DNA of 64,000 nt from Congeria kusceri (lineage: Eukaryota; Mollusca; Bivalvia; Myida; Dreissenidae), in assembly GCA_027627225.1 (NCBI GenBank), contig CM051029.1, forward strand, positions 10,506,215 to 10,570,214, written 5' to 3'. The number at the start of each line of letters is the position of its first letter. The stretch's first letter is position 1. Shown piece by piece: positions 23,700 through 36,509 of this stretch. Made by a program: the position numbers and the translations under genes. Below the pieces are notes generated by a model that was not told the DNA's origin, did no database searches, and was given only the letters and a program-made list of their open reading frames with translations.

Positions 23700-25140
23700 A
23701 TATATATTATATCGAATACATTCATTTAAAAAAGGGTACGACCGGAAGATCTAACACAATTATTTATGGTCTTGCCCTTATGGATAATTTACATGTTGGT
23801 TGCGATTAACTTGGTTTTATTGAAGTCAATTATACAGTTTGATTTAAAAACAACAACAAACATGGTTAGCCAACGAAACAAAAGGTAATTTAACATGTGT
23901 GAGCAAATATTATATATACAGCACATACAAGCACATGAAATAAACAAACTAGTCCTGTCCAGAAGATAATAAAGTTCAAATTGTATTAAAACAAATTACG
24001 AAAAACACTTTGTCGTCTTGATAAATGTTTGAACATTTATAAACATATTGCAGTTCGTAGCATTATCAAGCCTGCTGTAACCGAAGAGAAGTGTATTTGT
24101 TATTTTGCTCGCTGGCACCATTTTTTTGCCCAAATCCGCGGACAACCTAATCATTTTGTTGTGGCCTGATGATTTATTAACAATTTTTAAATGCACATAG
24201 TAATTATAAAACATTTAATTGAAAGAGCTACTCTACATAAAAGTACAATTAGCACAGGCTATTTTTCAAAACTATATTTCGTGTCTCCATTATAAACGTC
24301 GTTTTACAATTGATAACAATTTATAAACGCATAACAGCATTTCAGTTTTCAGTAACAGTACACACAATTTCCACAAACTCCCGATGTATGTTTCTATTGA
24401 AGGAATGTCATAAGAAAATCGGTCCTGCAGAGGATAAACCTTAATAAACTTGGTGCACATGTAAGAGCAACACGAAACCGCTGTGGTGTAAACGGTTTAA
24501 TATTAAAACTGACATTTCAGTTTATCACTTTAAAATTACTGTTTTTAGAAGGTATATTTTTGTGAAAATTAAAGCCAAGAATTGAACAGAAATAAAGGTG
24601 CGTAATTAATGTTTGTCTTCACTTACTTACACAAATAGTGACTGCCTAATTTTATTAAAAACTCATCAGTAGCTGCAACATTTTTATAAAACAAAGATTA
24701 TTTGAGCGGCGAAAACGGACCCAAAGGGGAATTTATGAATTTATGGATACTTGATACATGTCTAGACTGTTTGTATTTGTTGTCGATCCTTGTGTTGCTG
24801 TCACGTATTTAAAGATACTATTTTCTTCAGGGTTATAAACACATATAACGCACTTAAACCATACAAATAACTAATGCAGTTAAAATAGTAATGTAGATAG
24901 CATAATTCATAAAGGGATATACGTTTTTATATGAAAATATCACTTGAATTTATTAAGTGAAATAATAAACAGTTAATGTTAAAAAAGACGATGATACTCT
25001 TTAACTAAACCTTCATATAACTGAAACGACATTTTATTGTGTATTGTTTAAAACTGATTGTGTAAGGATTTACCGTTTTGTGTAAGCATGTTATTGTGAC
25101 TTGCGTAATTAGAAATTCAAATATATTGCTATTGACTATG
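23700..25140. other. No gene seen; scattered repeat fragments
   Basis: AT-rich sequence. Fragments shared with 6480-6570 and 7060-7080 (TTTTGCTCGCTGGCACC, CAAATCCGCG, TTTTGTTGTGGCC) lie at 24100-24180. The first Ig exons expected for copy C are not here. Confidence 0.5.
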
Positions 25141-25146
25141 ACTAAG

Positions 25147-26520
25147 AAGCTCAGTACAGTCTAATCTGTAAGGATGCACACAAAATACTTTCATGATTTT
25201 TAACCCACTTACAAACGCAGTGCCTTGAATTCACATTGTTGTAGCATATCTAATGACTAGATAGGTATTATTCATACAGTATGCTATTTGTTCGTCGGTA
25301 TAAATGTTTAATTTTGTTACGATGGAAAAATGACACTTTCAGCTACAGTTGAGGGCAAATATATTACATGTTTCATGGACATCATGTCAGCAGTTAGAGA
25401 GGTAACGGTGTTCTGAAACGTTTCGGTTAAAATGAGTAATCGCTAACCTTTTCATGGTTGTGGCTATTATAATTGCGTTTGCTTCCGTTAAGAGCGCAAT
25501 CTGATATGCACATTAGATATTCGAAATTGACAAACAATAATACTATGTTAAGCATGCCGGCAGTCTATTTCCTTTGTTCGTGCCCCATGGCCACGCAGTG
25601 CGAGCATGATACGTGTATCATATTACTTCTCTGAACAGGCAATTACATTTTGCATGTATGCTATTTATAAGTGTCCTTCTACTTCTTCGTAGAAAAGATA
25701 CCCGGTGCGTAAATAAAATATACAACACATCATAACGACCAGCAATTAAAATATAATAAGTCCGTAACTGACTGTAAGTTACGTACGGAGCATAATTAAA
25801 CGGATATTTTTAGTGTACAGTTTTACTAGGACGCATCATTAATATCAACACGAGGAAAATAAAATCGCGAATACATGTAGTAAGAATGTTGGCGAGACAC
25901 TGAAAAAGATACCACGAGTTTCTATATCAAATTTAAGTGACGTAGATGCAAATGCAAGTACATGTCTGTAATATTTGTACAGAACTATATGAATTGTCAA
26001 TAAAATATCTTCGTGAAAATGGGGCATATCTCTCTCAATAAATACACAATTCAGTTATGGGGAATGTTGCACATGATTACATACTGTAGATTTCTTGATA
26101 CCCCGGCTAAACCAACTATCAGAAGGAAGTTTAATAAGTATCAATGAGTCACATGTATTGTGTTATACCAAATATTTTATTATCTAAAGTGTAAAATACA
26201 AATGTGTTATAGTTCTACTAAAGTTAAATGATACATACAAACGGGTTAAAGCAATCATCCTTAGTAAACACATGACCATTTTTGGTAGTTGCTTTCTACA
26301 AATACATTGCAACATCCTAACACATTTTAGGAATTCTGTGTCAACAGGTTCAGGGAGCACATCGATTACATGATATAATAACACAGTAAAGGCATTGTCT
26401 TATATGTAATGTGTCGTTGTTAAACATACAAAAAAAACTCATGTCAAGCGTATAAGCTACTTTCAAAAATCATTTACTGGAACACAGCCCTGCAAACATT
26501 CCATAAATAACAATCGAATA
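25147..26520. repeat. Segmental duplication, block 2 distal part
   Basis: Collinear with 7440-9120 in the same orientation (landmarks listed there). It lacks the 26-bp minisatellite expansion of block 1. No coding content. Confidence 0.75.
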
Positions 26521-26529
26521 GCACGTGCT

Positions 26530-28120
26530 ATTTTCCAAAATATTAATAACAAAGACATATTCTGCTTCTCAATATGTATATAATCATCGTATTATTATCA
26601 TCAATGTGCATTCAGCCTTAATAGTCGTATTTGTGTAATTCACGTCCTAAGATCAAGCCAAGTGAAGCCACAAGCTCAAAAACAACAACATCAGTAATAA
26701 GTACTAAGTCTGACAGAAATTGTTATCATACATGCTAAGAAAAGTGCATCTTTTACCACGTTTAAAACGTATGAATGAGATAGGTTTAATAAATTTCAAT
26801 AAAAGTGTACGGAAACGAAAAACTAACCAAATTAACTAAGTAATAATTGGAATAATTAATCAAATTCAATATTAATCAAACTTTAATAAAGAGCTTTGTT
26901 TTAGTCCTACACTTCCATCGTATCATACGGAATAAGTATACCAGCTCATATACTTATAGATTGAATTGGTTTCAATAAAACGCAACCAAGTAAAATGAAT
27001 TGCCTAGGAAAAAGTGCATAATTCAATCAAAATCCATGCCAGACATATGTTTCTTTATCTATGTACTCATCTTTTTATACTGAATAAGTATACCAAGTTT
27101 TAAGGCTTCGCGTCAACCTTTTTATACAAAGTGATCTAAAAATGACAATGTGTCATACTTCAATCATAATTCCAAACATTATTATGGTACGACACGTACC
27201 ACAATTGCCTTCATCGTCACCACATTATGCTGAATAAATATTCCAATTTTGAAAGTTGAGCCAAAACAAGGTTTGAAGAAAAGTGGACCTAACCGATAAA
27301 CTTAATATAAAACCCTGAATCATAAAAGTGTCATAATGCAATAAAAAATGATATAGCAGTTAGCTATACTCATTTCTTTTTAAATTTTAAAAGCGTAAAT
27401 TGTTTTATTTCAAATGTGGAACAAACAAAGCTGTACTTACGAAGAAAATGTACTGTTTGCATCATGCTGAGTCAGTATAACAAGTTTGAAAGATATACGA
27501 GGTTAAAGGGCTATCAATAAAAATCGACGTAATCTACCTCTCACCTAAACGAAAACCAACTCCGACGCCGACGCAGATATGCAATGCTATTGTCATTGTC
27601 ATTACAATTCCATCTGAAAACAAGCATCTTAGTAATGTATATGCTGTATGGTGATGTGTTGACCTGGGTGACTTTGAGCAAAACCCATGTATCTACTGTA
27701 ATTTGAAATTATACTAATTAGTTTAAATGCTTTTTGCTTGAATTGTGTTCTATAGTTATTAATAGTTCAACGTTGTAGCTATAGTGATTTGATATATGTT
27801 GATGCTACATTTATGACAATATTTTCAAACAGCATTTAAAACTGCCAATGAGTTATACGAAGTAACATGTTTATTAATGAACACCCGTTAATCAATGAGA
27901 CCATACCGTTTGTTTGATTGTGGTTTATAAATACAATAGTGGCGAAGCACAGTCCATAAAGTTAACAATGACAATCATTGGTTTGCTGTTAGAATGAATA
28001 TTAGGTTTTATTTCAAGGAAACTCAAATAGTCAACATTGGAGTTGGCAGAGCGAGACACGACCTGTGAAAATATTTAAAAAAATCACATTAGGTAACGAC
28101 CTTTGACGCTAAACATTTGA
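26530..28120. other. Insertion relative to block 1, no gene seen
   Basis: Block 1 passes from about 9120 to 9230 where this region has more than 2 kb. Repeated phrases such as GAATAAGTATACCA (26927, 27085) and TGCTGAATAAATATTCCAA suggest an old non-coding interspersed repeat. No open frame or transposase motif was recognised. Confidence 0.4.
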
Positions 28121-28129
28121 ATCAGATGA

Positions 28130-28620
28130 AATTACCGTAATATTTGATTGCAGTATAGCATCGGTATCGATATGCCGAGTGAAACTTCGCAATAAACGTA
28201 TGAAGAACTACGCTGGTGTTCATGAGTGTTAACACTTTGGAGACATACCTCGGTTTTATGCAGAAAAGATTGACTGATACAAGGCAATCAGAAAAAAATG
28301 CCTCAGCTCTCATAAGAGCTTCATATAGTTAAATTGCACGTTTTTGTCTTATATGTAACGAATGTACACACAATCAGAAATAAATTTAAGGCATAGCAGT
28401 GCTACCTTCAGTGAAGCATATGCGCGCATTTGTATAAATGGACGTACCTTAACATACTTAATCTTAAGCAAAACGTTACAAATGAAGGACTAGAATCATT
28501 TTGAGCCGAACATTGTAACGAAACACATAATGTGCTAAATCGACATACTAACTACTATAATGATGAAACCCCCCCCCCAAAAAAAAAACTACCTACTATG
28601 TACAGTAATATAATTTCTTT
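28130..28620 (-). repeat. Inverted copy of the dispersed repeat at 3.4-5.0 kb
   Basis: The reverse complement of about 28130-28320 matches about 4800-4990 (TCAATCTTTTCTGCATAAAA, CCGAGGTATGTCTC, GTTCTTCATACGTTTA, TACCGATGCTATA). A C-run followed by an A-run sits at 28570-28588. Confidence 0.6.
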
Positions 28621-28624
28621 AGAT

Positions 28625-28655
28625 ATTATTACTATTATTGCTACTACTACTACTG

Positions 28656-28686
<31 letters not shown>

Positions 28687-30060
28687 TACTACCAGTATTA
28701 CTGCTACTACTACTTCTACAACTACTACTACTGTTACTTTTGCTACTGCTGTTGCTGTTGCTACTGCTTCTTTAACTGATATTGCTGTATTGTCGAACCA
28801 TATACGTATTTCAAAATGTGTTGCATAACTTGCATAACTTCCTCTTTCCTCAGTAAGCAGTGAATAAGTCATAAAATGGAGAGTACGGGATCCGGGATTC
28901 AGTTTCCAAAATATGACACGTGGTAAGTATCTGGTTTCGTGTTAAAATGTATATGATCTATAATATCCTAAACACATATCAGCAGTAAATTATCCAGTCG
29001 TCATGCTGATGTATACCTGAATAAACATATTTTTCACCAGGAAGTTTCTCCCTTGTTATTTTGGTCGTTATATGTGACTTCGTCGGTTGTTTTCAGTTTT
29101 AATGTCTGCCTATTTCTGAACAATGATGTGGGTTATGAGCGATCTTTGCTAACCCATTATTCTAGGAGGATGCAGGAGTATGGCATAATGCTTATTGTTT
29201 GTTTTTTGCCCGTGTTTACTTTGTTTCATGATTTTAATGGTCACAGGTTAAAGCGACAATTATCATCCAACTTTTGTTTGCACGCATTAACATTCTGAGG
29301 GCGAAGAATACATGTTGCGTAATTACATTTATATGGTCCTGTATAGAGTTAAATTAAACAGTGGGAACAAGGCTTTTGTATGTATGCATGTGTTCAATAT
29401 TAAATTATGCTGTAAAGGTTTCTATATTAACAGAAAATGATACAACTTAACTAAAGATGCTTTGTGAATAACAACAAATGACACTGCTGTTATAATTTAA
29501 CATAAATGTAGCTTTCAATGTCAGATACGTATCATCCCATGTCCAATGCTTGTTGATGTCACATTTGTTTCGTATTTACAAAAGTAAATGTAGGCGTACG
29601 TATACGTCATTCTCGCTATGGTAAATGTAACGTTAAAATAATGCAACTACATGTAGACGCGATGGAAGCTTTATACAATATTTAACGTGTGCAATCTTGA
29701 TACAGGTGAGTGAACATAAGGAATGTTGAATATAACGCAGTATCTAGACTTGGACATTACGAAATAAGACTGGGGATTTTAATTTGAAATATGCATTCAA
29801 ATTAGACATTATTTATTGTTTTGATATATCTGGTAAAGTTGTATAAATAAACTCGGACAAAAAGTACAGACTTATAAGTAAATATCGTGGCATAGCTTCT
29901 TTGTATAACATGTTTGCAGGACCATCAAATGTATTACACAGCATGCACAGTAAAATGTTACTCTTAGGCTGAGTGCATGCAAGGTAATTGAACTGACGGA
30001 CTGAGTGCAGAAATTGTATTGTAACTCACACACTGAGTAAATGCAGGGTAATGTTACTCG
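28625..30060 (+). repeat. Left arm of large inverted repeat
   Basis: This arm is nearly the reverse complement of 33960-35475. It starts in a (TAC)n tract (28625-28770) and passes TTCCTCTTTCCTCAGTAAGC (28850), GTCGTTATATGTGACTTCGT (29065) and ATTTATTGTTTTGATATATC (29810). It ends in the first 32-bp minisatellite units. By eye the match is high, with a 30-odd-base deletion in the left arm near 29690 relative to the right arm near 34340-34372. The open frame 29053-29298 is mirrored at 34799-34999 and resembles no known protein. Confidence 0.9.
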
Positions 30061-32400
30061 TTGACTATGCTAATGCAGGTTAATGTTACTCGCGGACTGA
30101 GTGCATGCAGGGAAATATTACACAGGGGCTGAGTGCATGCATTGTAATATTACCCACCGGCTGAGTGCATGCAGGACAATGTTACTCACGGACTAAGTGC
30201 ATGCTAGGCTATGTTACTCACGGGCTGAATGCATGCAGATTAATATTGCACTCGAGCTGGGTGTCCGATGGGTTATCTTTCTTGCGGTCTTAGTTCATGC
30301 AGGGTAATATTACTCTCTGGCTGAGAGCGTGCAGGTAAACGTTAATCACGAACTGGATTAATGCAAGGCAGTGTTACTAGCAAACTGAGTTCATTTAGCG
30401 TAATGTTACTCACGAATTGAGTCAATGCAAGGCAATTTTACTCAGAAACTGACTGAATGTAGCGTAATGGTTGTCACGTATTGTGTGATTGCAAGGCAAT
30501 GTAACTCACAAACCGAGGGCATGTAGCGTGATTTTTCTCACGGACTAGGTTAATGCAAGGCTGGTTTACTAACAAACTGAGTGCATGTAGCGTAATGTTA
30601 CTCATGGATTGTGTGCATGCAGTGTTATGCTTCTCACGGACATTGTTCATGCAGGGTATTGTTAATAACGATATTATTGCATGCGGAGTTATGTTACCTC
30701 GCGAAGGTAATGCATGGCAATGTGACTCACTGAGTTAATGCTAGATAATATTACTCATGAACTAATACTAATGTAACTTACGGACTTCGTTATTGCATGA
30801 TAATGTTTCTCAGGGGCTGCGTTAATGCAAGAAATGCTACTCAATGCCTAAGTGCATGTAGCGTAATGTATATCTAGAACTCCGTTCTTGTTGCGTAATG
30901 TTACTCTACGACAGAGTAAATGCATGGTAATATAAATCACGGAATGAGTGCATGCAGTGTAATGTTATTCACGAACTGAAGACATTCAGGGGTTACGTAA
31001 CTCGAGATTTGAGTTAATGCAAGGTAATATTATTCACGCAGTGAGTGCATGCAGGGTAGTGTAACTCACGAACAGAGTGCATGCAAGATAAAGTTACTCA
31101 CGGACTGAGTTTATGCAAGCAATGTTTTTCACGGACAGTGCCAGCCGCGAAATGTTACCCACATGCTGAGTGCATGCAGGGTAATGTAACTCACGGATTG
31201 AGATAATACAGTGTACTAATAATGAAGGGCTGTTTTAATGCTATGTTATGTTACTCACGGATTACTCACGGATTGCTTTAATGCGAGACCATGCTAGTCA
31301 CGGACAGAATTCATGAAAGGAATAATGTTACTAACGCTCTGAGTGCATGCACAGAAAGTCTACTCACGGATTCAGTTCATGGCAGAGAATTTGTCTCACG
31401 GACTGAGTGCATGTAGCGTTATGTTTCACAAGGCCTAAGTGCATGCCTGGTTATGGTAGACTGAGTTAATTCAGTGTAATGCTACTCACAGACTGAGTTA
31501 ATTCAGTGTAATGCTACTCACAAACTGAGTTAATTCAGTAATGCTACTCACAGACTGAGTTAATTCAGTGTAATACTACTCAATGACTGAGTTAATTCAG
31601 TGTATTGTTACTCAGGGACTGAGTTAATGCATCGTTATGCTACTCACGGACTAAGTTAATTTAGCGTTATATTATTCACGGACTTGGTGACTAAAGGCAT
31701 GTAGGGTAAAATTACACACGGTCCGAGTGCATGCAGCGTAATGTTACACTCGGCCTGAATGCATGCGTTGTTATGTTATTCACGAATTGAGTAAATGCAG
31801 CGTAATGCTACTTAAGGACTGAGTATATTCAGTGTAGTGTTACTGAAGGACGGAGTTAATTCGGCGTACTGTTACCGTTACTGAAGGACTGAACTAATTC
31901 CGTGTAATGTTACTCACGGACTGTGTTCACGCAGTTTGATGTTACTCACGGACAGTTTGTATGCAGTTTAATGTTACTAACGGACTGAATTTATGCAAGG
32001 AAATGTTACTCACGGACAGAGTGCATGCATATTATGTTCCTCACGGTCTGTGTGCAGGCAACGCAATGCTAGCCATTTACTGAGTGCATCCATGGTAATA
32101 TCACACACGGACAGAATGCATTCAGGGCAGTGTTACATTGTACTTTAACTCGCGGAATGTGTACATGTAGTGTAATTAAAGTTGGGTTGTGAGTGCGTGC
32201 AATAAAGGTACACTTTGACTGAGTTATTGCATTGTTAAACTAGTATGATCAATGCTCGTACAGCGTAATTAAACACACGACCAACGTTCGGGCAAAGACA
32301 TGCTGCTCACGACTTATGTGCTTGCAGCACAATGCTTCTCATGACCAATAAACATGCGTATCAATGTGAATGCAGCGACCAATGGCATCGGCAGAATGTA
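29940..32400 (-). repeat. 32-bp minisatellite, inverted relative to block 1
   Basis: About 75 degenerate units. On the plus strand they read GTTACTCACGGACTGAGTGC plus ATGCAGGGTAAT, the reverse complement of the right-hand form at 13340-13878. The last part (32220-32400) is the reverse complement of the GGTCGTGAG form. Unit boundaries are less regular than in block 1, with some units of 25-40 bases. Confidence 0.9.
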
Positions 32401-32894
32401 GGAAATTTATTAATTAAAACAGCAGCATTACATTACTATTAAACAGGATCGAACGCTTATTTTAACATAAATAATAGGCTATTCTTCAAACGCGTCTTAC
32501 GATATTTAGTGAAGCATTATACTTGTACAACTCCATTGTTAATGTTTTAAAAGTATATAGAGTACGTAAAATATTTATCGATATTTACTGATAGATGTTT
32601 TATTTGCATCTTGCTTGTTATCTGTTATAAACACAAGTCTACGAAACAGTCAAACACAATATGACTTAATGATTTAATATATTTACTTTCATATAGTTAC
32701 TAATACTTCACATATCACTCGAAATTTCAATTAAGCTATGCACACTTATTCATATAAATCCCGACAATTGGATTGAATAATATTAGGCCTAACACATGTA
32801 CAATCCGATTATAAGCGCGTGCAAAAACAAAAAAAAATATGTTGCCGTCTTATTAAATATCAATACGTCTTCATAATAATCGCTGGTACCACTT
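32400..32894. other. Conserved 3' flank of copy D
   Basis: Matches 14190-14615 downstream of copy C: CTATTAAACAGGATCGAACG, GTCTTACGATAT, AATATGACTTAATGA and CTTCATAATAATCGCTGGTA. It is non-coding and probably old 3' UTR or flanking DNA. Confidence 0.65.
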
Positions 32895-33845
32895 TTAGAG
32901 AGTAGACAACTTCATATTGACGTAATCGCAATCATCAGGTGACACCGTTTGACCTAACGCGGGAACTGTAGAGTGATTTTCTGAAGAAGTCGTAATGTCT
33001 CGCCGAGTGTCGAAAGGAAATAAACTCGAGTATTCGTGGCATTCTTGTTCTGCACGTGTGTTGTACTTATTGTCATGAAGTGCGAGTGTCTCATAATTAG
33101 TGTCAGGGCGAGCATGCAGATCATCTGTAAAACAAAATAAAACAAACGTGAGCATAACTGACGGAAAGAATAAGACATTAAACATATTGTATTTCAACAG
33201 AGGCTGTTGGGAAGATCTAAAACAATATTATATTTAGTTTTGAAGATGACACACTGCACATGTACACCTAAACAGACATAAGGCATAGTGCCTGAAGTAT
33301 CAATCCTCGCTGATTACTGTTAAAAGTGTGTTACGGAATCTACTAGCCAACCAAAGTCATTACTGCCAGCATCTTTCATAACCATTGTTGGCTCTATGAT
33401 TTTTTATATTAAATTTATATCTGAACATGTAAATAGTTACCAAATATCCAGGGTAACCATAATCTCCATCTGTGAGATCTGTGTTTGGGGCCCCCTTGTT
33501 TCGCCTGAATGCATTTACATAGTTTAATAAGTAGTTGGTATTATAAGGCCTATGTCTACAAAAAACTCAAAGTGTTGTATGTACTTGTTTTATTGTATTT
33601 GCTATTGTATCACATTTTCCATATCCTGATAACGTTGAAGTTGCTAAATAAGATCATTTTGTGTGCACATAGTCCCTTTACGGAATGATGTTTCATTGTA
33701 ATAAATGTAGTAACGCTCACAGTTTGATTTGATAATATCATATCACTTGGTTAATATATATAATAAATCTACGTTTACAATGAAAAACACACATTTACTT
33801 ACGGGCCATGGAAGAGATCTGCGTATATATGGGTTTCGTTTTTCT
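32895..33845 (-). pseudogene. Receptor copy D: tail exons only
   Basis: Three exons equivalent to gene A's three cytoplasmic exons lie here, with no TM, FN3 or Ig exon nearby. Tail exon 1 (33845-33803, acceptor CCAG, donor CC|GTAAG) reads KNETHIYADLFHGP. Tail exon 2 starts at 33504 (acceptor GCATTCAG) and reads RNKGAPNTDLTDGDYG. Its obvious donor at 33440 would break the frame, but a weak GTTACC donor at 33457 keeps phase 1. Tail exon 3 (33124-32895) reads DLHARPD, TNYETLALHDNKYNTRAEQE and then a clean C-terminus ending CDYVNMKLSTL.

The fragment sits in the loop of the large inverted repeat. It may be a dead fragment or an alternative set of 3' exons for gene A upstream on the same strand. 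Confidence 0.75.
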
Positions 33846-33959
33846 CTGGAATAGTTATTGTAATTATGCTATTGTTTACCATGCAATAATTGAATACTAT
33901 AGGTTTTTTTTTAAGAACTTATTAGCAGCCAATTTTGGGGTGAAATAACCTGCATTAGC

Positions 33960-35409
33960 CTAGTCAGCGAGTAACATTACCCTGCATGCACTCAGTGTGT
34001 GAGTTACAATACAATTCCTGCACTCAGTCCGTCAGTTCAATTACCTTGCATGCACTCAGCCTAAGAGTAACATTTTACCGTGCATGCAATGTAATACATT
34101 GATGGTCCTGCAAACATGTTATACAAAGAAGCTTCGCCACGATATTTACTTATAAGTCTTCTTTTTGTCCGAGTTTATTTATACAACTTTACCAGATATA
34201 TCAAAACAATAAATAATGTCTAATTTAAATGCATATTTTAAATTAAAATCCCCAGTCTTATTTCGTAACGTCCAAGTCTAGATACTGCGTTATATTTAAC
34301 ATTCCTTATGTTCACTCACCTGTATCAAGTTTGCACAGGTAAACTAATTTATGGTCTGACACTATAAACGTTAAATATTGTATAAAGCTTCCATCGTGTC
34401 TACATGTGGTTGCATTATTTTAACGTTACATTTACCATAGCGAGAATGACGTATACGTACGCCTACATATACTTTTGAAAATACGAAACAAATGTCAACA
34501 AGCATTGGACATGGGATGATACATAACTGACATTGAAAGCTACATTTATGTCAAATTATAACAGCAGTGTCCTTTGTTGTTATTCACAAAGCATATTTAG
34601 TTAAGTTGTATCATTCTCTGTTAATATAGAAACCTTTACTGCATTATTCAATATTGAACACATGCATACATACAAAAGCCTTGTAGCCCACTGTTTAATT
34701 TAACTCTATACAGGACCATATAAATGTAATAACGCAACATGTATTCTTCGCCCTCAGAAAGTTAATGCCTGCAAACGAAAGTTGGATGATAATTGTCGCT
34801 ATAACATGTGACCAGTAAAAACATGAAACAAAGTAAACACGGGCAAAAAAAAAACAATAAGCATTATGCCATACTCATGCATCCTCCTAGAGTAATGGGT
34901 TAGCAAAGATCGCTCATAACCCACATCATTGTTCAGAAATAGGCAGAAATTAAAACTGAAAACAATCGACGAAGTCACATATAACGACCAAAACAACAAG
35001 GGAGAAACTTCCTTGTGAAAAATATGTTTATTCAGGTATACATCAGCATGACGACTGGATAATTTACTGCTGATATGTGTTTAGGCTATTAGAGATCATA
35101 TACATTTTAACACGAAACCAGATACTTACCACGTAAACAAGTGTCATATTTTGGAAACTGAATCCCGGATCCCGCACTCTCCATTGTATAACTTATTCAC
35201 TGCTTACTGAGGAAAGAGGAAGTTATGCAAATTATGCAACACGTTTTGAAATACGTATATGGTTCGACAATACAGCAACATCAGTTAAAGAAGCGGTAGC
35301 AACAGCAATAGCAGTAGCAAAAGTAACAGTAGTAGTAGTAGTAAAAGTAGTAGTTGTAGTAGTAGTAGTGGTAGTAGTAGAAGTATTATTATTAGTAGTA
35401 TTAGAAGTT

Positions 35410-35440
<31 letters not shown>

Positions 35441-35475
35441 CAGTAGTAGTAGTAGCAATAATAGTAATAGTATTA
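33960..35475 (-). repeat. Right arm of large inverted repeat
   Basis: Near reverse complement of 28625-30060. It begins with about three and a half 32-bp minisatellite units (33965-34095) and ends in an (AGT)n tract (35325-35470). It keeps about 30 bases near 34340-34372 that the left arm has lost. Confidence 0.9.
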
Positions 35476-35479
35476 TTTG

Positions 35480-36360
35480 GGGTGAAATACGAACATCATA
35501 AATACACGTGTTCAATACACCAATCAAAAAGTCGTACATGTAGAAAATTTACAACAAATTAGAATTTTGAATTAGAATTTCCAATAACTTGTAGCGCAAC
35601 ATTAATTTGCTGTCATATAACAAACAAATAATATATATAATTGGGAAAAGACGTTGTTTCTTTGTCCTCGTCGTTCAAGACATTATCTTTAATTATTACT
35701 TCGTTTACATTGGCCCTGCTGGTTAGTATTATGTGGATTGGTGCTTGTAGTGAACTAAATTCATATCGTTTTGTATTTCTTTAAATGATTTAACGTGTTT
35801 CCATGTTGAATCATACGTTTTCGCGACTTCGGAAATACGGCCAAATTGAATCTTTTTATCTATCTTTTAAAACTAATATTTGGTGCAGTGACAAGTCATA
35901 CTAAAATGGAACTTAATAATGTTTGCATGTATATTAACTTGCAGCTGCCGCACTAGTAGAGGAGAGTGAGACAGAAAGAGGCCTGATTATAAAGGCGTTC
36001 GATTCCATAAATCGGTAAGGTTATATGTTGTAAATGTCATGATTCAGGCAATGTCGTTTTATATGTTTTGTAATATTTGTATGTTGTTTTACTTGTTTGT
36101 TTGTTTTGTTTGCAGCGGTTTTATATTAATTCAGTAATGAAGTCAGCCACTAGAATGTTAGCATCTAAAGTGATAATAATAGTCACGTTTGGTAAAATAT
36201 AATGGTATGTAACTATTGCAGCTATAATTACTGTGTTAATTATATTATGTATGTATATATGTAATAATTGTTTCACAGATTTGCTTCTAGTCTTATATTG
36301 TAACTCGAATAAAGAACACATGGAAAGCTGACCCTCAGAGTTGTCGTTATCACTAGAGTT
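35480..36360. other. No gene seen
   Basis: AT-rich sequence with only short open frames and no repeats recognised elsewhere in the window. Confidence 0.45.
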
Positions 36361-36362
36361 GC

Positions 36363-36410
36363 ATATATATATATATATATAACACATAAATAAATAAATA
36401 CATAAATGAA

Positions 36411-36505
<95 letters not shown>

Positions 36506-36508
36506 ATA
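36363..36508. repeat. (AT)n plus (AAAT)n microsatellite
   Basis: An AT run (36363-36380) is followed by about 30 AAAT units to 36508. The overlapping open frame (repeating FIYL) is an artefact. Confidence 0.95.
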
Positions 36509-36509
36509 C

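Noticed and set aside
29053..29298. 81-residue open frame conserved in both arms of the inverted repeat
   Set aside because: Conservation is explained by recent duplication of the arms. The block 1 relative (about 9500-9620) is not open and there is no domain.
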